Below are positions 23,287-30,976 of a stretch of DNA of 64,000 bases, piece by piece. The position numbers and the translations under genes are program-made. Below the pieces are notes generated by a model that was not told the DNA's origin, did no database searches, and saw only the letters and a program-made list of their open reading frames with translations. Origin of the DNA: Nonomuraea fuscirosea. Lineage in GTDB: Bacteria; Actinomycetota; Actinomycetes; Streptosporangiales; Streptosporangiaceae. The stretch covers positions 186,001 through 250,000 of the forward strand of contig NZ_PVNG01000006.1 of assembly GCF_003001935.1 (NCBI RefSeq). The letters run 5' to 3'. Position 1 is the first letter of the stretch, and each line of letters starts with the position of its first letter.

Positions 23287-25211
23287 TGCTCAACCTCCTT
23301 CACCAGCTGATACGACTCGCCGGACCTTCTCACCCGGCCAGACTTCTCCAGGGCCCGCAGCGCGGCCGGGACTTCCCCGAGCGGCATGTCCCCGAGCCGC
23401 CTCCGCGCCGCCACGCAGATCGCGCCCATCTCCTTCGGCCCGCTGATCAGCGCATGCTCCACCACGGCCTCGACGTCGGCCGACGACCACTTCGGCGTGG
23501 CCACCGGCGCGGCCAGCGTCACCGCGCCCTCCTCGCGCGGGTCAACGCCGCGGCGGCGCATCACCCAGTACTCCTCGAAGAACCCGGCGGTGATGTCGTC
23601 GATCCGCCCGGCGGCCGGGCTGGTCGCCACGGCGTACAGGTCCTTCGAGATCGACGCCCGCCACTTGCCGCCGGGCCGGTTATCGATGCCCTTCATGAAG
23701 CCCAGGCCGTGCGTTTTCTCGCGGGTGCCCTCCCAGAACTCCGACAGCGTCGACGGGTCGGCGGCCAGGCCGACCATGTGCCAGTCCTGGCTGGAGCCGG
23801 TGCGGAACGCCGCCACCGAGCCGCCGCCCACGAGGTTCGAGCGGAGCGTGTTAGAGACCGACTTGCCGCCGAAGTTCTCCAGACCGAGGTTCTGCGCGTA
23901 GACGTCGATCGCGCCGCCGGGCTTACGCCACGTCTTCGCGGCGTGGGCCAGCAGCTCGGTCGCCGGCGCGCCGATCTCGGCGTCGCCCAGCAGCATCGGC
24001 AGCTCCTCGATGGCGATGTACATCAGCGTCAGGCCGACGTCCGGGTCACCCGGCAGCAGGAACGGCTTGCCGTGCCGCTCCCGGCCCAGATGGTCGACCC
24101 ACGGCACGTGCGCGACGTGGTTCCCCCGGCGGCCCATCACGTAGTCGAGCGCCTGCAACTCCTCCCAGCACGCTTCGACCCCCTCGCGACTGATGGCGGT
24201 TCGGCCGTTCCACTCCGGCTGGCTGGATCCGTCCTGCGCGTCGAGCAGCACGCTCACAGCCAGCTCGCAGCCGTGCACCAACGCCAGCTTGGACGCGCCA
24301 AACCCGGACTTCCCGGCACCGGTGCTGCCCGCGTTGATGCCCATCTGCGCGCCCGCGCTCGTGGTCCAAAAACCCCAGTGGGCTGGCTTGAGATCAAAGA
24401 AGTAGCCGACGCGGGCGATCCCGGTCTCCGGGTCGATCGCTGCCTCGTCGTCCTCCAGGTACCGGACCTTGCGCAGGTTGTCGCCCCGCTCGATGACCGT
24501 CAGCCGGGCGCCCGAGTAGTCGCCGCCTGGTGCCGGCCCCATCTCGACCTGATCCCTGGGCACGCGGCGGCCCGACGCCACGGTGCCGATCGCCTTCTGC
24601 ATCTTGTCCAGCTCGGTCCGGCCGGGCTCGCCGACGACGACGGCGGTGAATCCGCCCGGCACCGGCTCGGGCTTGGCCAGACGGGTCCCGGCGAACGCGC
24701 CATTGTTCGGGACGACCGTCGTGTCCCACCAGGCTTCCACGCCGGACACGGTGCTCTTCGGCAGCGCCTTCGGCCGCGCATCCCAGCGTGCGCGGGAGTC
24801 GTGCCGGTACAGCTCCCACCAGTACGGCACCGCCGCGACCAGGCCGACGACCCACAGCACGAGCGCGACCAGCCCGTACGGGCCTACCACGGTGGCCACC
24901 AGCAGCCACACGCTGCCGGCCACGGCGCGCTTCAGCTTCGGCTGCCGGCCGCGCCGCCGGGCCTTGACCAGCTTGACGCCAGTCGCGACCACCACGGCGG
25001 TGCCGGTGACTTCCAGGCCGAGGCCGGTCACGTCGGCGAACACGGCGGTGGCCTGGATACTGGCCAGCCACACCACAGGCTGGGCGTACCGGCTGCGGGC
25101 GGGCCTGCGGTGCTTGAGGCGGCGCAGGGCCCGCCGCGCCCTGCGCGGCTTCGGCTGCTCCTCCTCTTCAGGTTCGGCGGCTTTCGGTCTTCTCCTGGCG
25201 CTGGTGGCCAT
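23283..25211 (-). CDS. FtsK/SpoIIIE-like DNA translocase (TraB/TraSA type)
   Basis: A 642-aa AAA+ motor. The N-terminal basic region is followed by two or three membrane helices (about residues 35-130). The ATPase follows, with Walker A GSTGAGKS (about 305), a Walker B-like hydrophobic strand ending IEELPML, and a late RxGS-type segment FRTGSSQDWHM. A winged-helix C-terminus (about 570-640) is probable (LGEVPAALRALEKSGRVRRSG). In Streptomyces such hexameric proteins move double-stranded plasmid DNA between hyphae by recognising 8-bp repeats at clt. The ATG at 25211 has a GGGAGC SD. Confidence 0.85.
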   Translation of the reverse strand: MATSARRRPKAAEPEEEEQPKPRRARRALRRLKHRRPARSRYAQPVVWLASIQATAVFADVTGLGLEVTGTAVVVATGVKLVKARRRGRQPKLKRAVAGSVWLLVATVVGPYGLVALVLWVVGLVAAVPYWWELYRHDSRARWDARPKALPKSTVSGVEAWWDTTVVPNNGAFAGTRLAKPEPVPGGFTAVVVGEPGRTELDKMQKAIGTVASGRRVPRDQVEMGPAPGGDYSGARLTVIERGDNLRKVRYLEDDEAAIDPETGIARVGYFFDLKPAHWGFWTTSAGAQMGINAGSTGAGKSGFGASKLALVHGCELAVSVLLDAQDGSSQPEWNGRTAISREGVEACWEELQALDYVMGRRGNHVAHVPWVDHLGRERHGKPFLLPGDPDVGLTLMYIAIEELPMLLGDAEIGAPATELLAHAAKTWRKPGGAIDVYAQNLGLENFGGKSVSNTLRSNLVGGGSVAAFRTGSSQDWHMVGLAADPSTLSEFWEGTREKTHGLGFMKGIDNRPGGKWRASISKDLYAVATSPAAGRIDDITAGFFEEYWVMRRRGVDPREEGAVTLAAPVATPKWSSADVEAVVEHALISGPKEMGAICVAARRRLGDMPLGEVPAALRALEKSGRVRRSGESYQLVKEVEQ

Positions 25212-25307
25212 GAGCGGCGCTCCCTTCTGAGCGGTCCGAGGGGTGTGATCGCTCTGCTCCGGGCACCCGCCACGATCAGGCCGTGGCGGGACCCGCAACC
25301 TCAGCGG

Positions 25308-26210
25308 TCAGGAGGTGGCGGCGGCCGCGGCGTCCGACGCGATCTGGGCTGCGACAGCCGCGGCCTGGTTGATGAGGTCCTGCAGCACGGCGGCGTTGCC
25401 GACCAGGTGGGAGTGCTGGGCGAGCAGGTCACCCATGCTCGCGACCAGGTTGTTGCTCGCGGCGCTGAGGCTGTTCAGCTCCGAAGCGATCTGCTGGTGC
25501 GCCTGGGCGTACGTGGTGAGGCCGGTGGCTTCCTGAGCGACGGACATGTTCGTTCCTTCCGAGGGTTCTGCAAGCTGTTCTGCTTGCGGGTTGGACGGCG
25601 TGCGGGCGATGCGGATCTCCTGGCCGCACTGGCAGGGGCGGACAGCCTTGTCCTGGCCGGGCTTGAGCATCACCGCGTGGGAGGCCCCGCACTTCTCGCA
25701 CGTGGTGTTCGCGATGACGATCGTGTCGGTGATCAGCTTGGTCGGGCCGGTGCCAGCAGACGGCACCACGTACGTGGGGTCGTCGTGCACCACGTCGGCG
25801 TCCGGAGAGGCGTCGGCGTCGGGGACCTTTTCGATCTCGATCGACTCCACCTCCCACGTCGCGTACGCCGCGCGCGCGCCCCGCGCGGCCTCGACCAGGA
25901 CGCGGCGGGTCGCGCCGAGCGTCTTGGCCGTGCCGTACACCGCGCCGCCGGCCGCCACCACGGTGACGCCCAGCAGCTCCAGCACCCCGGCCAGGAAGCG
26001 GGCCCGCTTGGTGCCGCGGCCGCGCAGCGTCTTCTGCGCCCGGTCGTAGGCGTCGTGGGCCGCCTTGTAGCCCTTCCGGTACTCGGCGACGGCTTGCGTT
26101 CTGCCCGCCTTCCACGCTCCGGCGGCGACGGCGCGGGCGTCGGGCCGCTGGTGCAGGATGACGCCGGTGACGAGCGCGGCAACCACGAGCGCCAGGAACA
26201 GCATGGTCAT
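25308..26210 (-). CDS. Membrane-anchored protein with Cys4 motif
   Basis: A 300-aa protein. One N-terminal membrane helix is followed by a basic helical region (AEYRKGYKAAHDAYDRAQ), a hydrophobic patch (FLAGVLELLGVTVVAAGGAVYG), a Cys4 zinc-ribbon-like pair (TTCEKCGAS ... PCQCGQE) and an Ala/Gln-rich helical tail from about residue 218. A GGAAGGAAC SD just before an internal ATG (MSVAQEATG, at 25546) suggests the tail may also be made separately. Function unknown; probably part of the transfer module. The ATG overlaps the upstream stop by 4 bases. Confidence 0.65.
   Translation of the reverse strand: MTMLFLALVVAALVTGVILHQRPDARAVAAGAWKAGRTQAVAEYRKGYKAAHDAYDRAQKTLRGRGTKRARFLAGVLELLGVTVVAAGGAVYGTAKTLGATRRVLVEAARGARAAYATWEVESIEIEKVPDADASPDADVVHDDPTYVVPSAGTGPTKLITDTIVIANTTCEKCGASHAVMLKPGQDKAVRPCQCGQEIRIARTPSNPQAEQLAEPSEGTNMSVAQEATGLTTYAQAHQQIASELNSLSAASNNLVASMGDLLAQHSHLVGNAAVLQDLINQAAAVAAQIASDAAAAATS
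25569..25588. repeat. Element dyad copy 4
   Basis: TGCAAGC-TGTTCT-GCTTGCG within the Cys4 membrane-protein gene, just upstream of its internal SD and ATG. Confidence 0.8.
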
Positions 26211-26632
26211 TTCGACTCCTCCACCTGCGCTTTGAGCGTGTTCGCGTTCGAGTTGAACTGCGTGGAGATGTAGTCCCACGTCGGGCCCGAGGTCATGACG
26301 ACGATCGTGATCAGCGCCGGGAGGGCGAAGAAGCCCCACTGCGACGGCCTACCGATGTCCAAGTCGGAGATGCCGATCAGGATCATGATGCCGACGACCA
26401 CGAGGGCGATGAAGCCGGGGACGCCGATCCAGACGGTCAGCCCCCATTCCTTGCCGATGTTGACCAGCCACGCGACGAGGGTGACCAGGCCGATCCCGCC
26501 GCCGACCATGGCGATGGGGAGGACCATGTGGACCTTCTTGAACAGCTTCGAGTTCATGATCATGATCGCGGGGGTGAGGGCCACCGCAGCGACCACCACG
26601 CCGCCGATGATCAGGCCGAACGAGATTTCCAT
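26207..26632 (-). CDS. Polytopic membrane protein
   Basis: A 141-aa protein with about four membrane helices (GLIIGGVVVAAVALTPAIMIM, VLPIAMVGGGIGLVTLVAWLV, WIGVPGFIALVVVGIMILIG, GFFALPALITIVVM). No family recognised. It overlaps the downstream gene by 4 bases and follows an upstream gene by 11, so it belongs to the same leftward operon. Probably a membrane partner of the translocase. Confidence 0.7.
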   Translation of the reverse strand: MEISFGLIIGGVVVAAVALTPAIMIMNSKLFKKVHMVLPIAMVGGGIGLVTLVAWLVNIGKEWGLTVWIGVPGFIALVVVGIMILIGISDLDIGRPSQWGFFALPALITIVVMTSGPTWDYISTQFNSNANTLKAQVEESK

Positions 26633-26643
26633 GACGGTGCCTT

Positions 26644-27102
26644 TCAGGCGAGAACGACTGTGAAGAGGTAGACCACCGCGCCGACGACCAGCACGGCGGC
26701 CAGCAGCGACGGGTAGCGGATGATCAGGAACAGCGGCTGCAGGACGAGGTTCGCCGTGATCACCGGCACCCCGTACAGGCCGTACGCGATCCGCAGCGCG
26801 AGCGCGTCGCGCACGAACGGTGGCGGGTCGATCCAGTACTGCCGGGCCAGCGTCGCGATGCTGGCGGGCCGAAGACCGAACAGGCCATCGCCCACCACCA
26901 GGCGGTCGAGCAGCTCCTCGACGTGGAGCAGCAGCTCGGCCTTGGCCACCTCCAACAGCGCCACCGCGTCGTCGGGCTCGTCCTGCTCGGCCGGGACGGC
27001 GGCGTCGCCTTCGTCGGCGTCGGCCGGCGCCGGGAACGGCCCGACCACGACGTTGTCCGTCTGCTCCTCGTCGCCGTCGTCGGGCAGACGCAGCTCATAC
27101 AC
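26644..27102 (-). CDS. Acidic N-terminus, C-terminal membrane protein
   Basis: A 152-aa protein. The first 45 residues are strongly acidic (DDGDEEQTDN, DADEGDAAVPAEQDEPDDA). A helical middle (LLEVAKAELLLHVEELLDRL) leads to one or two C-terminal membrane helices (VPVITANLVLQPLFLII, LLAAVLVVGAVVYLFTVVL). Function unknown. It overlaps the upstream gene by 8 bases. Confidence 0.7.
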   Translation of the reverse strand: MYELRLPDDGDEEQTDNVVVGPFPAPADADEGDAAVPAEQDEPDDAVALLEVAKAELLLHVEELLDRLVVGDGLFGLRPASIATLARQYWIDPPPFVRDALALRIAYGLYGVPVITANLVLQPLFLIIRYPSLLAAVLVVGAVVYLFTVVLA

Positions 27103-27358
27103 GGCTGGCCCCTCCCTTCTGGGCTTCGAGGTACTTCTGGTGCTTGTCGTTCAGGTCGGCGGCGATGCCGCGCATCTGCTTGGCCAGGTCCAGCCCGATC
27201 GCGTGGGCCTTGGCCTGGTCGCGCTTGACGAGCTGGGCCAGCTCGGCGGCCACCCAGCATGCGGCCAGCCAGAACCGGCGGGCGCCGTTCCGCTCGCCGT
27301 CGATCCGGCCGCTGTGGAACGCCTTCCGCTCCTCCGGGCCGGTGCGATTCCTGGCCAA
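27095..27358 (-). CDS. Small hypothetical protein, first gene of leftward transfer operon
   Basis: An 87-aa basic protein with one moderately hydrophobic segment (RFWLAACWVAAELAQLV) and a charged helical tail (LDLAKQMRGIAADLNDKHQKYLEAQ). TTG start at 27358 with GGGGAG upstream. It seems to open the operon running left to 21825. Two GC-rich palindromes lie 50-90 bases upstream. Function unknown. Confidence 0.65.
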   Translation of the reverse strand: MARNRTGPEERKAFHSGRIDGERNGARRFWLAACWVAAELAQLVKRDQAKAHAIGLDLAKQMRGIAADLNDKHQKYLEAQKGGASRV

Positions 27359-27409
27359 CGTGCTACTCCCCTGCTTACAGACGGTGATCTTTGGTAGGCT
27401 GCGCCTCGT

Positions 27410-27446
27410 GCGCGTGCACGCGCGGGCGTGCGCGCTGCGCAGCGCG
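27410..27446. promoter_or_regulatory. Pair of GC-rich perfect palindromes upstream of transfer operon
   Basis: GCGCGTGCACGCGC (27410-27423) and CGCGCTGCGCAGCGCG (27431-27446) are perfect 14- and 16-bp palindromes in an alternating purine-pyrimidine stretch. They lie between the SsgA-like gene stop and the start of the transfer operon. They could be a terminator/attenuator for upstream transcription, or an operator; no T-run is present. Confidence 0.5.
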
Positions 27447-27517
27447 GGTGCGCGTTGGGTGGTCTGCGACGCCGCCGGTCAGGGCCGCGCGGGTGTCTGA
27501 CCGCCCCGAAGGCGCGG

Positions 27518-27955
27518 TCACGGACCGTCACCTTCCGAGGGGTTCGCGGCCTCCTCGAACAGCAACTCGATCTCGGCGTCCCAGTCGATGCGGGACTCCT
27601 CGGTGCCGGGCGGCACGAGCTTGTAGGTCTCGGCCAGGAAGCCGCGCAGGTTCGCGGCCGGGAGTCGGAACATCAGCGGCTCGTCCGGGTTCCAGCGCAG
27701 CGTCCACAGCGTCCACATCGGCTCCCCGGACGGGCGTATCTGCAGGTCGTCGCAAGTGGCGGGCTCGTCGAGGCCCTTGGCGAGGACGTCGCGCGGCACC
27801 TCGAAGCTGACGACGACGCCGCCGACGTGCACCCGCACGAACCACGGGTCGTCCGGGCAGTAGTGGAGCCACGCGCTGAGGTACTTGGAGTTGTCGTCGG
27901 CCTGCCACAGCGGCAGGACGGTGGAGAGCTTGACGGGGGTCGGGTCGGGTTCCAT
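27518..27955 (-). CDS. SsgA-like (SALP) family protein
   Basis: A 145-aa protein matching the SsgA family (PF04686): VRVHVGGVVVSFEVPRDVLAKGLDEPA, a central strand block ending FRLPAANLRGFLAETYKLVPPGTEE, and IDWDAEIELLFE. SALPs control septum placement, spore wall synthesis and autolysis in mycelial actinobacteria. Finding one inside a mobile element is unusual and suggests manipulation of host development or division. ATG 27955 has an SD-like GGAA upstream. It follows a 36-aa membrane peptide on the same strand. Confidence 0.8.
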   Translation of the reverse strand: MEPDPTPVKLSTVLPLWQADDNSKYLSAWLHYCPDDPWFVRVHVGGVVVSFEVPRDVLAKGLDEPATCDDLQIRPSGEPMWTLWTLRWNPDEPLMFRLPAANLRGFLAETYKLVPPGTEESRIDWDAEIELLFEEAANPSEGDGP

Positions 27956-27999
27956 ATCGCGTCGCGTTTCCTTGAGTGTCGGGTTGGCGGGGGATGGGG

Positions 28000-28110
28000 C
28001 TACTTCACGAGTGCCGCGACGGCGGCGATGGCCGCCGCCTGCACCAGCAGGTAGAGCACGATGAACATGACGATGTTGAAGGCGGTGGGGCGCCGTGACG
28101 GGCCTCGCAT
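28000..28110 (-). CDS. 36-aa single-pass membrane peptide
   Basis: ATG at 28110 with AAGGAGACCGTC directly upstream, stop TAG at 28000-28002. A basic N-terminus (MRGPSRRPTAF) is followed by one membrane helix (NIVMFIVLYLLVQAAAIAAV). It lies 30 bases downstream of the DUF2637 gene and before the ssgA-like gene. A strong SD and operonic fit support it. Function unknown. Confidence 0.6.
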   Translation of the reverse strand: MRGPSRRPTAFNIVMFIVLYLLVQAAAIAAVAALVK

Positions 28111-28137
28111 GACGGTCTCCTTGGGGTTGGTGGTGTC

Positions 28138-28616
28138 GTGTCACGCCGTGTCGGGCGGCGTGTCACCGGTCGTGTCACGGTCCGTGTCACGAGGTGTGTC
28201 ACCGGCCGTGTCACCGCCGGTCGTGTCACGCGGCGCGAGGCCGGCCTGCTCGATGTACCGGTAGGCGGTGCGCGGGCTGACGCTGTACTCCTTGACCGCC
28301 TTGTCGCGGAGGTCCGTGACGCTCAGGTCCGGCTGCGTCTTAACGAGGTCGTGCAGCCACGCGATCCGGCGCGTGAGCTCCTCTTTGCTGGGCTGCGCCG
28401 CCGTGCCATGACGCGAGCCGTTCGGCTTGCGTGACACGTTCCTCGGAGGTCGTGTCACGGGCTGCCGGGGACGCGGGGCGGGAGTCGGAACCGTGCCACC
28501 GGACGCGCCGTTCGGCGTGCCACCGGCCGTGTCACGAGGCGTGCCGGCCGCGCCGTTCGGCGTGCCACCGCCTGTGCCACGAGGCGTGCCGTTCACCGTG
28601 TCACGAGGTGTGTCAC
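28138..28616. repeat. GTGTCAC repeat cluster (candidate clt / translocase recognition sites)
   Basis: Eleven GTGTCAC heptamers start at 28138, 28160, 28172, 28184, 28196, 28208, 28223, 28452, 28529, 28598 and 28610. Four GTGCCAC variants (28493, 28517, 28562, 28574) and one inverted GTGACAC (28431) also occur. Spacing in the first group is 12-22 bases. They encode Asp-Thr/Gly-Thr low-complexity protein, but the DNA is more regular than needed. Streptomyces TraB proteins recognise clustered 8-bp repeats near spd/tra genes, so this may be the transfer locus. Confidence 0.6.
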
Positions 28617-29631
28617 CGCCTACGCCATTCACGCCAGCAGAAGCGCTTGCGTGAGCAGGCAGCAGGACCCGGCGTCCGCTGAAGTCGCGCAGCACTGCCA
28701 TCGCCTCCGCCCCCTTACGTTCCCGCTCCTCCCGCTCCGCCCTCTCCTCGGCGAGGTGGTGCCAGAACGGGACAGGCTGAATCTCGGTCAGCTTCGCCGT
28801 GTTGTAGAGCGCCGCGATCTGCGCCAGCATCTGCTCCTGCCGCGCCGGGTCCTGCACCAGGCCGGTGTGTTCGACCGCGCGGTCCATCGCCCTGTCCAGC
28901 CGGGCCAGCGCGTTCCGCTGCTTGCGCGGGGAGGCGCCGGCCTCGCGCAGCGCCCGCGCCTTCTTCGCGGCCAGCGCGACACGGGTCAGGCGGCGGTGCG
29001 TGTCCACCTCCGTGGCGGTCCGATCATTGGTCTCGGCCAGGCTGAGCGCGACGAACAGCCGCTCAGGGGTCAGCCGCCAGTTGATCCGGGTCCGGCCGGT
29101 GAGCCGCTGCCGCTCGATCGCCATGCTGCGCTCCCACAGCCACGCGGCAACGATCGGCGCGGCCAGCCGGAACACCGCCTCGGGCAGGCTGCGCGCGTCC
29201 ATGCTGGACAGCACCGCCGACAGGCCGGTCATCGCCCACACGGCCAGGCCGTCGACGCCCGCGCGGCCGTTCTCCCGCATGCTGCGGCGGGCCCGAACCG
29301 CGCTGGTCACCATGGCGACCTCGATGAACGCGAACAGCAGCAGCTGCAGCGGGCCGTCAAAGCCGAGTACGTCGCCGGAGAAGCGCCACATGCCCTGCGC
29401 GGACACGCCGGTCGCGATGGACGCGGCCACGATGGTCAAGATGTCCTCGACGGGGCGCGTCGCGACGTACCGGGTCCACAGCCAAGAGACCACCCGCCAC
29501 AGTAGGCGCAGCAGCAGGAACGCCAGCGCCAGCCCGACCAGCCCCAGAACGGCGAGAACGGCCGAGCTGCCAGGGTTGTCGATGACGTAGTCGACCAGGC
29601 CGGCGGCGACGTCGAGCGGCGTGGAGATCAC
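28141..29631 (-). CDS. DUF2637 (Spd-like) membrane protein with HTH-like tail
   Basis: A 496-aa protein. About four membrane helices in residues 20-180 (LAVLGLVGLALAFLLLRLLW, LTIVAASIATGVSAQGMW, LQLLLFAFIEVAMVTSAV, AVFRLAAPIVAAWLWERSM) form the DUF2637 unit typical of actinomycete conjugative elements. A long charged helix follows. Then comes a Gly/Thr/Asp/Arg repeat region (about 345-400) and a small HTH-like segment (LSVTDLRDKAVKEYSVSPRTAYRYIEQAGL, about 440-470), and finally another DT repeat tail. It may link DNA to the membrane in plasmid spread. The gene overlaps whiB by 4 bases. Confidence 0.8.
   Translation of the reverse strand: MISTPLDVAAGLVDYVIDNPGSSAVLAVLGLVGLALAFLLLRLLWRVVSWLWTRYVATRPVEDILTIVAASIATGVSAQGMWRFSGDVLGFDGPLQLLLFAFIEVAMVTSAVRARRSMRENGRAGVDGLAVWAMTGLSAVLSSMDARSLPEAVFRLAAPIVAAWLWERSMAIERQRLTGRTRINWRLTPERLFVALSLAETNDRTATEVDTHRRLTRVALAAKKARALREAGASPRKQRNALARLDRAMDRAVEHTGLVQDPARQEQMLAQIAALYNTAKLTEIQPVPFWHHLAEERAEREERERKGAEAMAVLRDFSGRRVLLPAHASASAGVNGVGGDTPRDTVNGTPRGTGGGTPNGAAGTPRDTAGGTPNGASGGTVPTPAPRPRQPVTRPPRNVSRKPNGSRHGTAAQPSKEELTRRIAWLHDLVKTQPDLSVTDLRDKAVKEYSVSPRTAYRYIEQAGLAPRDTTGGDTAGDTPRDTDRDTTGDTPPDTA
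28412..28431. repeat. Element dyad copy 5 (weaker)
   Basis: CGCGAGC-CGTTCG-GCTTGCG inside the DUF2637 gene. Spacing fits; the left arm has G in place of C/A. Confidence 0.55.
28632..28651. repeat. Element dyad copy 6
   Basis: CGCCAGC-AGAAGC-GCTTGCG inside the DUF2637 gene, next to the GTGTCAC cluster. Confidence 0.75.
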
Positions 29632-29993
29632 GCTGCCTCCTCCTCTTCCATGTCGCCAGCAGTAATGCTTGCGTTAAGGCGTTCAAGACGAGCCCAGGGA
29701 GCTTCGCCGCCGCGAATGCCGTGCGGTGGGTAGCCGTGCTCCAGGAGCAGCTGCCCCTCCTCGGCCTCGGCCAGCAAGCGGCACGAGCTGATGGCCCTGC
29801 AGCCGCCGCAGAGGTCGGCTGCGGCCCGCTCGTACCTCTGGCGCTGCCGTTCGGCGTTGCGGCCCGGTTCCTTTTCAGGGGACCACTGGGCTGGGTCCGC
29901 GCCGGGGCGGGTGCATAGCCCCGCTTCCATGATCCAGTTGTGGAACGAGCGGAGTCGGGGAAGTCCGAACGCCTGAGAGCTGAGCCGTGTCAT
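29628..29993 (-). CDS. WhiB-like Fe-S transcription factor
   Basis: A 121-aa WhiB family protein. Four cluster-binding cysteines are at 27, 62, 65 and 71 (LC...LCGGC...SC), followed by the turn motif GIRGG near residue 95 and a C-terminal basic/acidic tail. Wbl proteins bind [4Fe-4S] and sigma factor region 4 to alter host transcription. Phage and ICE copies are known. First gene of the leftward operon including the DUF2637 gene (4-bp overlap). It is divergent from the GntR repressor gene. A dyad copy lies in its 3' end. Confidence 0.88.
   Translation of the reverse strand: MTRLSSQAFGLPRLRSFHNWIMEAGLCTRPGADPAQWSPEKEPGRNAERQRQRYERAAADLCGGCRAISSCRLLAEAEEGQLLLEHGYPPHGIRGGEAPWARLERLNASITAGDMEEEEAA
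29654..29673. repeat. Element dyad copy 7
   Basis: CGCCAGC-AGTAAT-GCTTGCG in the last codons of whiB. Confidence 0.8.
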
Positions 29994-30128
29994 ACTTTTC
30001 TCACCACAGACCTTTCGGGTCGTGTTCTCCTAGCCAGTTTTGGGTTGGTAGGGAGTGGGCGGCCTCCGGTGCGGGATGGGTACCCGCGGCTTTCCGGGGG
30101 CCGCTTTTTCTACGCTTCCGTTACGCTC

Positions 30129-30144
30129 TGTTGTTTAAACAACA
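30129..30144. promoter_or_regulatory. 16-bp perfect palindrome, candidate GntR operator
   Basis: TGTTGTTTAAACAACA is a perfect palindrome in the whiB/gntR divergent spacer, in locally AT-rich DNA. Its position 76 bases before the GntR TTG start is typical for an autoregulatory operator of a KorSA-like repressor that would also control whiB and the transfer operon. Confidence 0.65.
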
Positions 30145-30179
30145 TGACGTGCTTCGAGCATGATTAACTACGACTCGAT

Positions 30180-30192
30180 CGTTTGTCAAACG
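30180..30192. promoter_or_regulatory. Second palindrome before gntR
   Basis: CGTTTG-T-CAAACG, perfect 6-bp arms around one base, 28 bases upstream of the chosen TTG start and just before the SD. It supports the later start and could be a second operator half-turn. Confidence 0.55.
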
Positions 30193-30219
30193 CTCAGCCA
30201 GCACGCAGGAGGGCGCACC

Positions 30220-30975
30220 TTGGCCAGTAGGCGCGACGAGATCGCGGACCACCTCCGCGAACTCATCATCAACGGCACCTACGCGCCCGGAGACGTGCTG
30301 CCCAGCCGAGCGGCGCTGATGGCCACCTACGACGCCTCAACCGTCACCATCAGCGCCGCCACCAAGACCCTCCGCGACGAAGGGCTCGTATGGCGCGTCG
30401 CCAACCGAGGCCTTATCGTCCAGGACACCCGACCGCTCTACATCACCCTCAGCGCAGCCGCCCCACCCGGCAACGGGCGCGGCCCCTGGGAAACCGCCTG
30501 CCATCAAGCCGGCCGCGACGGCACCATGCAGCTCATCTCCGTCGAACGCATCCCGGCCGAACCCGACGTCGCCCAAGCCCTGCAGCTCAGCAACGGCACG
30601 ACGGTCGTCCGGCGCGTCCGGCACGCCCTCCTCGACGGCCACGTGGTCATGCTCGACGCCGCGTACTACCCGCTCGCCCTCGTCGACGGCACCCTCGTGG
30701 CCGGCAGCGGCAAGGTCGACGGCGGCATCCTGGCCGTGCTCATCGCCGCCGGCGTGCTCGACCCTGCCGCCGCCCGGGTGCAAGAACTCGTAGGCGCCCG
30801 CGCCGCAAGCAAGGACGAAGCCGAGGCCCTCCGGCTACGGCCCGGCGTGTCCGTCCTGACCGCCGAGCGAGTCACCCGAGACGACGAAGCTCAGCCGGTG
30901 GAGCTGCTGCATCGGGTGGCCAACGCGCGGCGGATCCGGTTCCAGAGCGACGACCAACCGCTGCGGAGCGTCTGA
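30220..30975 (+). CDS. GntR family regulator (HutC/KorSA-like)
   Basis: A 251-aa repressor. The N-terminal GntR winged HTH (about 1-70: DEIADHLRELIINGTYAPGDVLPSRAALMATYDAS, then EGLVWRVANRGLIV) is joined to a UTRA-type ligand domain (about 90-245). In AICEs such as pSAM2 the GntR protein KorSA represses replication and transfer activators. The TTG at 30220 with CAGGAGG 8 bases upstream is chosen over 30160, which would swallow the second palindrome. It ends 1 base from the convergent kinase gene. Confidence 0.85.
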   Translation: MASRRDEIADHLRELIINGTYAPGDVLPSRAALMATYDASTVTISAATKTLRDEGLVWRVANRGLIVQDTRPLYITLSAAAPPGNGRGPWETACHQAGRDGTMQLISVERIPAEPDVAQALQLSNGTTVVRRVRHALLDGHVVMLDAAYYPLALVDGTLVAGSGKVDGGILAVLIAAGVLDPAAARVQELVGARAASKDEAEALRLRPGVSVLTAERVTRDDEAQPVELLHRVANARRIRFQSDDQPLRSV

Positions 30976-30976
30976 C

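Noticed and set aside
23454..26273. 939-codon + strand frame opposite the translocase gene
   Set aside because: Antisense shadow of a gene with clear ATPase motifs.
28138..28616. GTGTCAC cluster as a CRISPR array
   Set aside because: Repeats are only 7-8 bases, spacers irregular and coding, no cas genes.
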